Source: Thysanoteuthis rhombus
Taxonomy: Eukaryota; Mollusca; Cephalopoda; Oegopsida; Thysanoteuthidae
Assembly: GCA_963457665.1 (NCBI GenBank)
Contig: OY735231.1
Span: forward strand, 38,505,906 to 38,569,905
Direction: 5' to 3'
DNA length: 64,000 bases
Both the position numbers and the translations under genes were made by a program. Below are positions 1-12,462 of this stretch, piece by piece. Each line of letters begins with the position of its first letter. Within the stretch, counting starts at the first letter, position 1. The notes beneath the pieces are model-generated. The model did not search any database and was not told where the DNA came from. It saw only the letters and a list, made by a program, of their open reading frames with translations.

Positions 1-189
1 GGATTGAAACCTTCAGTTCAGACCCGGAGGCCGATATCCTAGCTCTAAGCAACGGAACTGGATGGTCAGTAAGGCTGAATTTAAGCGATATATTTTATTT
101 TACGCATAAGTTCCCCATCCACCAGAGTGTTCTATTCCTATGGAAGAGCATTGCATAAGCTTACAATGGATGAGTTACTTCACTTCAAT
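1..189. other. unassigned sequence
   Basis: This stretch has slightly higher GC than its surroundings and runs into the (TA)n array that follows. I see no coding frame or repeat I can name. Confidence 0.3.
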
Positions 190-190
190 A

Positions 191-274
<84 letters not shown>

Positions 275-312
275 AATATGCATTTTTATATATATATATA
301 TAAATATGTATA

Positions 313-366
<54 letters not shown>

Positions 367-376
367 TATACATATT

Positions 377-474
<98 letters not shown>
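190..474. repeat. (TA)n microsatellite
   Basis: About 285 bases of almost pure alternating TA, broken by a few TG, CA and TTTA variants. Open frames across it read only Tyr-Ile repeats and are not genes. Confidence 0.97.
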
Positions 475-475
<1 letters not shown>

Positions 476-984
476 CAATGTCTCTATGACTGCTTGGATA
501 TATATGTCATGTAGATCTCTTTAAGAATTCTACTGGGACATTTCAATTCAGGCACTAAGCATCATAAGCACATGAATCAGGGGCAGAAGGGGGCAGCTAA
601 ATTCAGGCAAAACCATGTAAAATTGGGGGCAAATCAAGCCCTCTGTTCTCCTATACCAAAGTATTCTCTTGTGCCGAGATGGTAATCACCTTTATAGATT
701 GTTAAAGGGTTAACAAATTGTCCCATTGGTTTGTGTGAAAGGCCAAAGGAAAGTCTCATTTAAACAAGCATGGTCACATGGTATTGTATTCATTTCCTTA
801 CAAATGCATTAACCTCAATAAGTCTAAAGAAATGAATGTCAGCTTTTTTACAAACAATTTAATTGATATTTTTATAATTGCCAATTGCTTAACTACACTA
901 CAACAATAAAATAATGGTTGTACAATTGAGTAATTTTACCATTGTCCTTTCTAGAAATTGGAAATCATGTGTTTTATCAGAAAC
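475..984. other. no feature recognised
   Basis: AT-rich sequence with no long open frame and no repeat I recognise. Confidence 0.3.
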
Positions 985-1372
985 CGTCAAACAAAACTGT
1001 CAACATAAGTTTCTTAAGTTTTCAAGCAGGTCTGAATGGCTGGCTATGCATGTATAAGGGCTGAAAATTTAAACATTGACTCGTTATGTCAAGCAAAAAA
1101 GTTTTCTTCCTCTAAACTGGTTTAACGGGGGGGGCAGATTGCAATGTAAATCTATGCTAAATTGGTCCCTTAGTTTTTGTCCAACAACATTCATGTTTTT
1201 TTCTGAGGGTTCATTTTTTTTAATGATCACTACCCAACAAAAGTTAAGAGAAGTAACTTATTCATTGATAACCAGTTTCCCCATCTTTTTTCATCATCCC
1301 TTACATGGTATGCTGCCAACATCCGCTGACCACATGACGGTTTCTATTGAGTGATTAACCAGACCAGTTTCT
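985..1372 (+). repeat. interspersed repeat A, copy 1
   Basis: Near-full copy of a non-coding repeat seen thirteen times in the window. Landmarks in order: AACTGTCAACATAAGTTTCTT, a GGCT-rich stretch, GCTAAATTGGTCCCTTAG, TGATCACTACCCAACAAAAG, ATGGTATGCTGCCAAC and TTCTATTGAGTGATTAACCAG. No coding frame is conserved between copies. The class is unknown; a non-autonomous mobile element is the simplest reading. Confidence 0.8.
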
Positions 1373-2139
1373 TTTCAAATCAAATGATTCTGATGAAAGT
1401 TTCCTGTCATGCAAAGAATAGACATGTCTCCCAACCCTGAAAACAATAGATATGTTTTTCAACATTTCCATGTGACAGATGGTAAATTTCCTACACATAG
1501 ACATGTGTTGGCTTGGATTTTACTAGCAGAAAAATATATCAAATACTATAGTTATGATCATATGAGCCTAGAAGTCAGAGGGTAGAATGTGAGGTTTAAT
1601 GCATCCCCAAAGTTGAGCTAAATATTGTAAAATCTCCAGTGAAGAGGGGTAATTTTCCAGGCAAATCGAGCCCTTTGCCCTCCTCAACCAAAGAGTTCCC
1701 ATACACTCATGGTCATGATTATGGGAGTATAAAAGATTTACTATTCACTAGTTTAGTGAATCTGATCCTCAGTGAGTGCCCTACTACCATAGCTCTGTTT
1801 CGGACGAGACTAAGCTTAGTAAATAACTACAATGGCGGGTCTATGGTTAGTGTCGCCTGGGGCAGTGACTCATTGTATAAGCCCACTCCTTCCAGAACTT
1901 AATCTCTTCCCAGGATATCTAGACTTTGGGTGATCTTTTTGTACTCAAACTCTACATTATTCACCATGATTCTCCAATATCATTGAATGTGATGGCATAA
2001 GCCAACATTTACTAGCAATTCTATTAATCTTTAGTTTTCATTCTTTTAATTCTGACTTTGTGAAATAATAGAAAGAAAAAAAGTACAAGTATTATGAAAA
2101 TAGTTTTATTATCTTAAAAAAAAAACAGCATACAATGAA
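1373..2139. other. no gene recognised
   Basis: Mixed sequence. Part of it (about 1640-1900) is less AT-rich and holds an 87-codon open frame with no recognisable motif. Confidence 0.3.
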
Positions 2140-2615
2140 AATAGAAAGTACTCCTCTGCAAAGGCATTCTCACGGGAAGTAATTGTACATGGGTCCATCT
2201 AAATATTCTATCACTCTTTTCAAAGCCTATTTCTCACTCTTCCATAAATATACATTGTAATTCATTGAGAATTTTTAGAGACATCAAGTGATGAGATAAG
2301 GGAGATAATTGTGCATGAATCCATTTAAAAATTAAATCACTTATTTTGTGGCCTATTGTCCCATCTTCAATGGAATTTCATTGAAATCCATTTGGAACTT
2401 AGGGAGATATAGTGTGAACAGCCATGAGCATGAACAAAAATGTATGGAGAAAAAAACAGGGAAAATATCTCTCAATCAAAAATTGATTTCCTAGATCCGC
2501 CCCAAAATTCAATCAATCTTTCCTTGCTTCATTTCCCACTCTCCAACGAAATTTCTTTAAAATTCATTGAAAACTTTGAAATTCATTAAGATATTATGTA
2601 GACAGTTGTTTCATT
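2140..2615 (+). repeat. interspersed repeat D, two diverged units
   Basis: Two related units, each with a landmark like AATTCATTGAGAA followed by a GTGNACAG stretch. The first covers about 2150-2430 and the second about 2460-2610. Both match the sequence at 20.58-20.87 and 21.00-21.18 kb, which share GGATCCATCCCAAA, CCCATTGCCCACCC and TTCATTGAGAA blocks. No protein is evident. Confidence 0.6.
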
Positions 2616-3356
2616 AGGAAAAAAAATTACCAAGAAACTATATGAAACATTTCTACGCAGTCATCTTGGTGACACCACCTCTGATGGTGTCACACACGGT
2701 GGGCTGTCCCCTCTGCCTCCTGTTTGATCTGCCACTGAATAACTATACGGTACACTACCATGGAACAAAGATTAGCAAACTAGATCATTACCACTGTAGA
2801 AAGTTTGATCCCCTCTCAGTACCACATACTTGCGGTCTTCTGTTGTGCTCAGTTAAGCTTAATAAATATCTATATCACAAATACAGTATTAACACTCAAA
2901 CCAGAATTGAGAAGAAACACTTGGTCCACTGGTGAAATAATGAATCATTTTTACATTTCCGTTCAAAGGTGTGCACTGAAAATAAAATAGGTAACTGGAT
3001 CAGCGATGGTCAGTCTGTTTTTTACCGTGACATTTAGAAAAGTTGATGATCTGAAAAAGTAAGAAACGCTTCATTGCATAACATAGCGCACATCAGTTGA
3101 CTTGAATGTAGAGAATCTCTGACATTTTAACTTGGATCAAATCAAGAATCAATTAATTAATAGAAATGAAAACAAATTTCAAGTAGAAGTTCAGTCTTGT
3201 AATGTCAGAAAACATTGTCCCAAATCTCTTCCACTGAATTTACTTCTATATCTTAATCTTAGAAAAAAATGAAAACCAGTCTAATTCTGGTTAGTTACTT
3301 AATAGAAAGCATCATAAAAGATTAGAAAAAAGGGGGATCAATGCATATGTTACCTC
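2616..3356. other. no gene recognised
   Basis: A 97-codon open frame at 2642-2935 has no recognisable motif and no splice context. I treat it as chance. Confidence 0.3.
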
Positions 3357-3690
3357 TCAGCTAAATTAATCCCTTAGTTTATGTCCTGCAGCATTCACGC
3401 TTTTTTGGGGGAAATTCAGACTTTTTTAGTGATTCCCTCGATAGGTTTTCAGTGTGGAGTTCAATTTGCAAAGTAAGTTTATGCTAAATTGATCCCTTGA
3501 CCGGCAGTATTCACACTTGTTTTTTGGAAATTCGGACTGTCTTAGTGATCACTGTCCTACAAAAGATGAGAGAAGAGACATTCATTGATCTCCTCTTTTT
3601 ACAATTTTTTTTATTGATTATGCACAACATGGTATGCTGCCAAAATACATTTGTCATGTGACAGATTCTATTGACTGACCAACCAAACGT
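3357..3690 (+). repeat. interspersed repeat A, copy 2 (with internal duplication)
   Basis: The block GCTAAATT-ATCCCTTAG occurs twice, near 3360 and 3483. The usual TGATCACTG, ATGGTATGCTGCCAAAA and ATTCTATTGACTGACCAACC landmarks follow. The first block looks like a second, truncated copy joined head to tail. Confidence 0.75.
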
Positions 3691-3997
3691 TCAAAAATTG
3701 ATTATTTCATGCATACAATGAAAGCATTGACCTTTGAAAAGTCTAGTTTTCAAAAAGTTATTTTAATTTCATTTTCATCCATTTGAAACAAACTATCTTG
3801 ATAAATCTAATCCTAATTAGATTTGTTTTAGAAATATATTAATAACTAATGGATTTTACCCATTTGAAAATCAGCCCCAAGTTCAAAATTTGTCACATTC
3901 TATTCTAATTAAAATAATTCTATTAAACATTTATGTATTAAAATGTCGGTTTGTATGTTTATGTGCACATATGAACAAAATTGAAGCAAAGAAGAGT
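3691..3997. other. no feature recognised
   Basis: AT-rich sequence between repeat A and a tRNA-like segment. Confidence 0.3.
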
Positions 3998-4095
3998 TTT
4001 TCATGACCAGACTTGGATTTGAACATATGACCTGCTTGATGGCTGTCGGACATTCTAACAATTGCCCCATCAACACATTCTTGGAAAGAATGGTC
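3998..4095 (-). repeat. tRNA-derived SINE-like segment
   Basis: On the minus strand a box-A-like GGGGCAATTGTTAG is followed about 45 bases later by GTTCAAATCC, a good Pol III box B. A clean cloverleaf is not evident, so this is more likely the head of a tRNA-derived short repeat than a working tRNA gene. Confidence 0.45.
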
Positions 4096-4474
4096 AGATC
4101 TTTAGCCAATTTTTCGACACTATCTCATCGGCAGTAGCATCTTAAAAAGAAGAGTCATTTTTTTTCAATAGTATTATTCTTTTCTAACTATGTTTGTATT
4201 TCCATTCATACTATTAAAAAAAAAACCATACCCACTCTCAGAACTAAATAAAATTTGACAAAGGGGAAAATGGTCTGAGTGATACCTGACATCTCAAGAC
4301 AACAATGATACACCACTCTCTATTCAATTTTGGAAACTTAGGGATAAGAAAAAAATCCAAGGATAGAATAGAAAATTTAAACAACTTAGGGAAAAAAAAT
4401 CTTTCTATAAAAAAAAAATGAAATAATGAAAAATCAAAAACGTGCTTGAGAGCAGGCTAATAACGTAGATTTAA

Positions 4475-4972
4475 TATTTCTATTATTATTCGGACCATCC
4501 TCATCATGGTTGTTTTTCATACAACGTTTCGGCCGTTGTACTCTACAGCCTTCATCAGGTATCATCTGGTAGGTGAGGGGGAAGTAACGAACCGAACCCT
4601 TTATTTAACCGACGGGGATATATTGACCGCACTCCCCTCTTAGCATTAGTAGTATTATTATTGTCTCTCACTGGGATTGAGCCTAGAACCATCAGATTAC
4701 TTGCAGTAATTTTGTCTGATTCTGTAACCACTACACTATGTGTCCATGTGGACAACTGGTGCTAATTTTTCGGAGCCTTAAACCTCAGGTGACAGTTTTT
4801 TTTTGTTTTTTTTTTGGTATTTGATGTTATTGTTTTCTGTCTTTCATTATTAAAGGTTCCCATATGGTATGCCACACCTACCAGATGATACCTGATGAAG
4901 GCCGTAGAGTACAACGGCCGAAACGTATGAAAAACAACCCAAGATGAGGATAGTCTGAATAATAATAGAAAT
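4475..4972. mobile_element. palindromic element C, about 100-bp inverted arms
   Basis: The left arm (4475-4575) and right arm (4875-4972) are near-perfect reverse complements, including the outer AATAATAGAAAT and the inner CACCTACCAGATGATACC. Each arm read outward carries CTGATGA, a six-pair GGCCGT/ACGGCC hairpin (GGCTGT in the left arm) and GAAAC. The roughly 300-bp middle holds a tRNA-like sequence and T-rich tracts. No transposase is present, so the element is non-autonomous. Arms this long suggest a fold-back or MITE-type element. Confidence 0.75.
4666..4745 (-). repeat. tRNA-like core inside palindromic element C
   Basis: Minus strand reads TAGTGTAGTGGTTA (box-A-like) and, about 45 bases later, GGCTCAATCCC (box-B-like). 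The T-arm pairs imperfectly, so a functional tRNA is unlikely. A tRNA-derived sequence is a fair call. Confidence 0.5.
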
Positions 4973-5909
4973 AATAATAATACCTCATCTCAAAAATTCA
5001 GAGATATGTAGATTTAAGATGAAAATTACTTGAACAAATAATTCCCTTTTAATTCAAGAAACAAATAAAAACTATGTATATTCAGAAAAGTAGAAAAACA
5101 AAATTATTGGACGATCTAAAGTAAAAGTAGCTAATTGTAATGTAATTTGAATTATCTTGGTACCTTGATAAAACGATATCATATAATACTTGCAATGTAA
5201 ATAATTACAACTCACTCCAATCATCACATTTCAAATCATAGTGAAAGTTATCTTCTGAGAATATAAACAACTTGAAGGCCCAGTTACATTGTCTATCTGG
5301 TGGGTTGAAGATAGTGAAATGAGAGTAATAATATTGTCATAGCCAAAAGTTATGTATTTAATTGATATATTGTCTCTACTCTAAGTATTGAACATTGTTA
5401 GAGTAGAGATATTAAGATAAATATTGATGACTTGTGATATACGTTTCACCTACGTACACATGTATATATATCCTACCTGTTATCTGTGCTTCAACAGCTG
5501 TTACTATTTTTGCAATCACGGCATAAGTCGATAATTATACAATTTTGTGGTTAAAAGTGCAGAAATGGTAAGATTGAGAAAAAAATTATTCTTGTAACAG
5601 GAATTCTTTCTTTAGCACCACCCTTATTACCACCCTTATCACAGACGAGGGTAGTATTTTGGCTGGCAGGAAAGTGGGAAGATCAAGCTGACACTGTGTA
5701 ACATAGAAAATCATGAAAAAGGAAGAATGGGATGTTTTGCAGCCAAATTTCTCAACGAAGAAGATAAGTGTTGGCGGTATCAGTGATGCCTGGCATATAG
5801 AATTGATTGTAAACCCTCTGGTTAGTTGTACGAAAAAACATTGGCACAGTTGGGCCTTCAAGAAACTGCCTGAAAATTCCTTTTCCTTTTGAAAAGTACA
5901 AAAAATTCT
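4973..5909. other. no gene; one small hairpin
   Basis: AT-rich sequence. A 12-bp inverted repeat, TCTCTACTCTAA at 5373-5384 with its complement at 5398-5409, could form a hairpin with a 13-base loop. A 91-codon minus-strand frame at 5586-5861 has no recognisable motif. Confidence 0.3.
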
Positions 5910-6480
5910 GGGTGATTTATAACATAACCATAATAGTGTGGGGTTTGCATTTGCACTTACCCTGATAATAATAATAATTTGACCTCTATCTATCTATCTA
6001 ATCTAATATAGATTTGAAAAAGTTTGCGGTTCTATCCATCTCCTCCTTCCCAACAGTACATTGTAGCTGGAGGTATTAGTAAAGGTTCCTCTACAAAAAA
6101 AAATGGGATGATTTGGAATGTGATCATAATAGTGTGGGGATTGCATTTGCACCCACCTGATAACAATCATCTGACTTCTATTTATCTATCTATCTATCTA
6201 ATCTCACATATATTTGAAAAAGTTTATGGCTCTGTCTAACTTTGTAGTGCATTGTAGGTGGAGGTATTAGTAAAGGTTCTTCTAAAATGCTTAAAGAACA
6301 CTAAGAAAAATTGGGTGATTTAGAACGTAATCATGATAGAGTGAGTTCTATATTTGCACTAACCCCAGCAACAATCATCTGATTTATATCTAGTGTATAT
6401 TTTTGAAAACGTTTGTTGGTATGACTATCGTCTTCCAAGTAGTGCATCCTAGCCAGAGGTATTGAATCGATGTTACCCTA
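5910..6480 (+). repeat. tandem repeat, three diverged units of about 200 bp
   Basis: Units start at 5910, 6105 and 6313, each opening with GGG(T/A)TGATTTA or close variants. Each then has an AATAGTGTGGGG-like block, TTTGCACTNACC, a TCTA microsatellite (in units 1 and 2), GAAAAAGTTTG and GGAGGTATTAGTAAAGG. Periods are 195 and 208 bases. The third unit is the most diverged. Confidence 0.85.
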
Positions 6481-6655
6481 AAATGTGCTAATTAGAATGT
6501 ATGGGACACCAGACTGATATGAATGTATTGGAAAGCAATTTCATCTCTATCATGGAAAATAACTTTTCACAGGAAATCCAATATTGTTTCATTAGGCTGA
6601 ATATACCTCCATTGACAACTATTCTGAGTCATTTTTCAGCTTGAGTATACTGCCA

Positions 6656-6750
<95 letters not shown>
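6656..6750. repeat. (TA)n microsatellite
   Basis: Alternating TA with two single-base interruptions. Confidence 0.95.
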
Positions 6751-7253
6751 AGTATATAAGTGAGCAATATGAATGAGACATACTTTGGAGTAAAAGTACA
6801 GGAAGACTTGATTTGTTAATTAATTCACAATTGAATTAATCATTATGCTATACATGTTTCGAAAAGGTTTCCAGTAGCATGTTGTACATTTCTGTGGTTA
6901 AAAGGTAAGGTATCCATTGAGAACAAGTTTAGCATCAAATGTTTTGTTTTGAAAGCAAAAATGGAAATCAAAAATCAGGATTCATAGGAGGCCATAGTAG
7001 TGAGTTAAAACTGTTTCATGTCTGTGAAGGAATCTGTGGTGGTTTGGTTAGATCTTTTGTTGGAAGTAGTAGCAACAATTATGGGTATTTTATTGGTGGT
7101 ACTGGTCAAAGGAGGTAGGTATTTTTAAAAAATCAGTGGTCATGGATATTGGAGAGCTTGGTATAGCTCGGTGATAGTTTATTTGTGTACAAGGTGATGG
7201 TACATAAGTTAGAGGAGGTCCTTGTTATGTATGATTGAGTATCAGATAGGAAA

Positions 7254-7256
<3 letters not shown>
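6751..7256. other. no feature recognised
   Basis: Sequence between two TA arrays with no open frame or repeat I can assign. Confidence 0.3.
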
Positions 7257-7323
<67 letters not shown>

Positions 7324-7328
7324 ATATA
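7257..7328. repeat. (TA)n microsatellite
   Basis: Alternating TA, nearly pure. Confidence 0.95.
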
Positions 7329-8153
7329 CTAGACATGGGGGTACATTTGCATCCATCTGGAAAGGTATTTCAACAAATTTGCATTGCTTTTTGTTTTAAG
7401 ATTGTGTTTACTCCACAAATTTAATTAGTTTTGTCTTTGGAATAGCCTTAGATGAAAGTTGAGAGTTTTTATCCAATTTTCATATTTTTGAAGTAAATAG
7501 ACAATTTATACATCGTACAAATAGCAAATTTTAGATTCTTTGTTCCTTATTTTACCAATGGATTCAACCTTTTGTTTCCATATAATTTTTACATTTTCGC
7601 TTGGTAGTTGTGTTTGTTAACATAATATCTATTCATATACCATATACACTGCATGAGCATGTATTGGCTTATTGACAGCTACTTTCAGTACTATTTTCAC
7701 ACCCCTTGTCCCTATACAAACAATAGAATCAAAATTCTGAAATTAGTTCCCAATTTTGAAACTTTTGTATAACTTTTGATTCCTTCAGGTTATTAAGAAG
7801 TTTTCTGATCCTCAGTCTGTACTCTTTTAGAAAATGCATAAATCAGAGTCTTACAACACATGGAAAATTTTGACCTGATCATCTTAATAAAGGCGCAATT
7901 AAAAATAAAGAGTAAGCTTTCAATGAATACATCTTTTTGTGCACCCACCTCCAGGAATATATACTTTTGCACTCCCCAAGAAAAGTGGCCGTAAACACCC
8001 ATGGGGATTACTAAGTATAACAAGGATGTAACACTATATATATATTACAAACGGCTCCGTCTGTACTGGCATAGAGTGCTCTATTGTATAATTCACAATA
8101 TATGTATATAAGTGCATGTATTGTTATATCTAAAAAAAAATTTATTGATAGAG
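7329..8153. other. no gene recognised
   Basis: AT-rich sequence. A 76-codon minus-strand frame near 7793-8023 has no motif and is probably chance. Confidence 0.3.
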
Positions 8154-8272
8154 ATAAGTATATGTGTGTATACCCTGTGAGTTAGGTGATGTTTTTATTG
8201 ATTAAAAAAAACATTAATGAAATAAGTATATAGGTATATTTACTGTGAGTTAGGTGATGTTTTTTATAGATA
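8154..8272 (+). repeat. tandem duplication, 68-bp period
   Basis: The block ATAAGTATA followed by CTGTGAGTTAGGTGATGTTTTT occurs twice, starting at 8154 and 8222. Confidence 0.7.
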
Positions 8273-8499
8273 ACGTGCTCGATATTTTTCTATAAAAATA
8301 GAGTTGGTATCATATTCATGGTTTCCAAAACAAATTCTTTTCCACCCACTCCTTATTCGAATTCAAGTTACTTCCCTTGCATTCCTGTTCTAGTAATATT
8401 TGTGGTATTTTTCGTTTTTTTCCTTTTCCTAACTTGAATGTTCTTTCGATATTTCTTAATTTTGTTTTTAGGGATTTATCTAAATTGAGTTACTTTTAT

Positions 8500-8500
<1 letters not shown>

Positions 8501-8556
<56 letters not shown>
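8501..8556. repeat. (TA)n microsatellite
   Basis: Alternating TA directly beside the palindromic element B copy that follows. Confidence 0.9.
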
Positions 8557-8566
8557 GTATGTATGG

Positions 8567-8750
8567 TCATAAATTGCATTATATTATATTGAAACTCTTA
8601 TATGAAATGATCTCTTGTTACTACACATTGAATATATCATTTGACATAGATAGAAAGAACAATTGAAGAAAATAGGTTTGCTGCAGAAATCGAACCTGTG
8701 GCAGCCCCATTTTCTTAAATTGTTCATTCTTGATAATGTATACATGAATT
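8567..8750 (-). mobile_element. palindromic element B, degenerate copy
   Basis: The left part matches the arm of the full copy at 15963-16292 (AAATTG..., CTCTTATATGAAATGATCTC, TGAATATATCATTTG). A shortened core follows, with GCTGCAGAAATCGAACCTG, the reverse complement of a box-B motif, and then a short inverted AAGAAAAT-type segment. The tRNA-like 5' half is missing. Confidence 0.6.
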
Positions 8751-8812
8751 TAAATAACTTCACTTAAATAAACAATATTTTTTTGTTTATATAACCTAAG
8801 TTATTTTGATTG

Positions 8813-8814
<2 letters not shown>

Positions 8815-8862
<48 letters not shown>
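8815..8862. repeat. (TA)n microsatellite
   Basis: Short alternating TA array. Confidence 0.9.
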
Positions 8863-8863
<1 letters not shown>

Positions 8864-9130
8864 GAAATAAAGGATTCACTACACAAACACGTTTATGTTT
8901 CTGCCCTGTTTAGGCCTGTTCAGGCAGATGATTTGATTTATTTTAGATCCCTATTCATATATATATTTATATAGAGAGAAATAAATACACTAAAGCCCGA
9001 AAGAACAGTGATTTACCAGAACTAGCTTTAGATACAATGAAAAAGTAAAATCTAATAAAGTAAAACATAGCAACAACAAAAAGGTAGATGTAGGAAATTC
9101 ATCTAGTATACACCACCATTCAACCTACAA
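8863..9130 (+). other. A-rich leader of the Penelope-like relic
   Basis: The stretch 8920-8940 contains a small inverted arrangement (CTGTTTAGGCCTGTTCAGGC) like those near ends of Penelope-type elements. It precedes the endonuclease relic. The connection is inference. Confidence 0.25.
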
Positions 9131-9600
9131 GTGAAAACCAACTGGGAAAACATTCCTCCAATTAATAGAAAACACTTTGCTCCGAGCAAACCTCTGAGTA
9201 AAATATCTAACAAGACCAAACTGAAAATTAGCTATAGTTGTATAAATAATTTCAGTAAGTTCATTACAAAACACAACAATAAAGTAATTAGAAAGAGTAC
9301 TTGTAGAGAAAGCATAAATAAACCAGATTGCAATAGTACAAACAGAAATGGATGCCCTTTGAAAAACAAATGTCTCAAATCAAATATTGTAGATCAAGCT
9401 GAGATATCAACCCAAGAGAAACCCTTAGAAGTAAAATACTATATAGGAGTATCTAAAACACCTTTTAAATTAACATTAGCCAACCATATATCATCATTTA
9501 CAAACAAAAAATAAAAACAGCACATCACTGTCAATATATTATTAGAGAGTAAATGATAGCAGCCTCACACCAACAGTAAAATGGAAAATATCAAAACATA
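9131..9600 (+). pseudogene. Penelope-like element GIY-YIG endonuclease fragment
   Basis: The open frame at 9131-9514 (127 codons) carries the Cys-rich motif and GIY-YIG region typical of Penelope-like retroelement endonucleases. Cysteines lie at residues 58, 67, 75 and 81, around the signature GCPLKNKC. KYYIGVSKTPFK follows at residues 102-113 and ANHISSFTNKK ends the frame. After the stop at 9512-9514, related sequence continues in another frame near 9514-9600 (KNSTSLS..., then TPTVKWKI). A frameshift and stops have therefore broken the tail. The reverse transcriptase that should lie upstream is absent, so this is a truncated relic. The motif assignment is from family knowledge; the breaks are seen directly. 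Confidence 0.65.
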
Positions 9601-9669
9601 CACATATATACCTGAACATTGAAACCATAAATTCCTATTAAAAAACCTAATTTAACACCCCACACATAT

Positions 9670-9825
9670 ATGCAAAAATTAACTACCATAGCTATCTTAG
9701 TCCTATCTTTATCATCAATAATACTAGCAACAGCATTACTACTAACTTTAATATTATTATTACTTAATACCCAGCCACTTTCAGAAGAATCCAATCACAT
9801 TTCCAAAAGTATCTCAGATTTATAA
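9670..9825 (+). other. 51-codon open frame with one hydrophobic segment, unknown
   Basis: ATG at 9670 and TAA at 9823. Residues 7-32 are strongly hydrophobic (Ile, Leu, Ala, Ser, Thr) and could span a membrane. The C-terminus is polar and Ser-rich. The frame is open upstream as well (IPIKKPNLTPHTY before the Met). It could be chance, or debris of an organelle or transposon gene. I do not recognise it. Confidence 0.2.
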
Positions 9826-10387
9826 AAACATACCAAATGTAGAATAAATAGGACAATTAAACTAACAACTAAGGTCATACAAAAATGAACCCCAACACTA
9901 GGAAACAGATTAGAATAAGGTTAAAATACTTCCTGGGAGGAAACATATCACAAAGAGCTGATGTTATAACAACATACTGACAAAGAAAGTGTCTATAGCA
10001 TCTCCTGCTTATTTATAACAACCAGGAAATAAGGTATCTTCACTATGTAAAACAGAAAGGCATAATAAGCAGTGATCAACAACTAAACAAGGAAAAGAAA
10101 AAAGAAAAAGAAAAAATATATAAATAGAATAAGAGGAAAGTTCTCCACCCTAGAAAAATTGACTTACCCAAAAATGTCCTTAATAGGCATCTAGAATAAA
10201 TCAAATCACTAGCCTCAAGAAGCCCGAGCAGAGAAGAAACAAATCTTTTATTCATCATATTTTCAGCTCTAACTCAAGTTGATATTTAATGTTGAATATG
10301 TTGAGCACTCTATGAAATAAACCCATCACACATTGGATATTGCATCATATTATATTATATCATATTGTACTCCTAATTTGTATTAAA
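9826..10387. other. no gene recognised, A-rich
   Basis: Plus strand is A-rich like the Penelope-like relic and may be more of the same insertion. No readable frame. Confidence 0.25.
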
Positions 10388-10590
10388 TGTATATATATAT
10401 ATAAATTAAAATAACTTTAAGAAAAATACATTTTTGTCTATCATATTTAACTGGATATGTATAATGAAGGATGGCTACACAAATATACACATACATATAT
10501 ATATATATATATATGTATAATATAATGCATTCATAATTATATATATATGTATATATATATACACACATATATGTGTATGTGTGTGTGCAT
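10388..10590. repeat. impure TA/TG microsatellite cluster
   Basis: Several short TA arrays with TG and CA variants, including 10497-10516 and 10540-10570. Confidence 0.75.
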
Positions 10591-10771
10591 GTATGAGTGT
10601 AAGTATGCATTAATGTATATTAGTATGTATTAGTGTGTGAACATATGTAACAAGGAAAACATTTGGTAAATGATACATATATATGTACGTGTATATGAGT
10701 GTATCTATGTATGCTTGTAAAGTACATACATTTAAAATACATTTAAAATGCATGAAAAAATGTATACATAC

Positions 10772-10773
<2 letters not shown>

Positions 10774-10820
<47 letters not shown>
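10774..10820. repeat. (TA)n microsatellite
   Basis: Alternating TA. Confidence 0.9.
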
Positions 10821-12104
<1,284 letters not shown>

Positions 12105-12106
12105 AT

Positions 12107-12330
12107 GAAGGGCTCCATGACAAAACTCATTATTAATGAGTTATCCCCTCAGTCAATTCTTCAGAGTGCAAGCTATCGATATTTGCATTACTTTTCCTGC
12201 AAAACACTTTGAGCCTTCCTATGAATTGAGAAAAAAAGAATTTTGTTTGAGAATGTATTGTACAGGATAACATTTTCCCTTTTTACTCATTTCAAAGAAT
12301 TTGGTTGTAATGCATTTTGTCATGGAGCCC

Positions 12331-12333
<3 letters not shown>
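12107..12333. mobile_element. MITE-like element with 19-bp perfect terminal inverted repeats
   Basis: GAAGGGCTCCATGACAAAA at 12107-12125 is matched exactly by its reverse complement at 12315-12333. The 227-bp element lies between two TA arrays, which fits a transposon using TA target sites (Tc1/mariner-like) or simple insertion within one TA array. The interior has no coding frame. Confidence 0.7.

Positions 12334-12393
<60 letters not shown>
12334..12393. repeat. (TA)n microsatellite
   Basis: TA array directly right of the MITE-like element, perhaps once continuous with the array at 11941-12104. Confidence 0.95.
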
Positions 12394-12397
<4 letters not shown>

Positions 12398-12462
12398 AAA
12401 GCCAGTGTCCCTTGCTTTGTATGTTACTTTTTTGTTCATATCTAATATATTTTAATTCTTTT

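Noticed and set aside
140..524. Open frames reading long Tyr-Ile repeats, also at 11820-12212 and 28554-28949
   Set aside because: They are translations of (TA)n microsatellites on both strands and have no coding meaning.
4892..4925. A proven hammerhead ribozyme
   Set aside because: The core word order is present but an extra base precedes stem II and stems I and III are not evident, so it is listed only as a lead.
9670..9825. Nuclear copy of a mitochondrial gene
   Set aside because: The hydrophobic 51-codon frame looked mitochondrial at first, but no specific mitochondrial protein motif could be matched.
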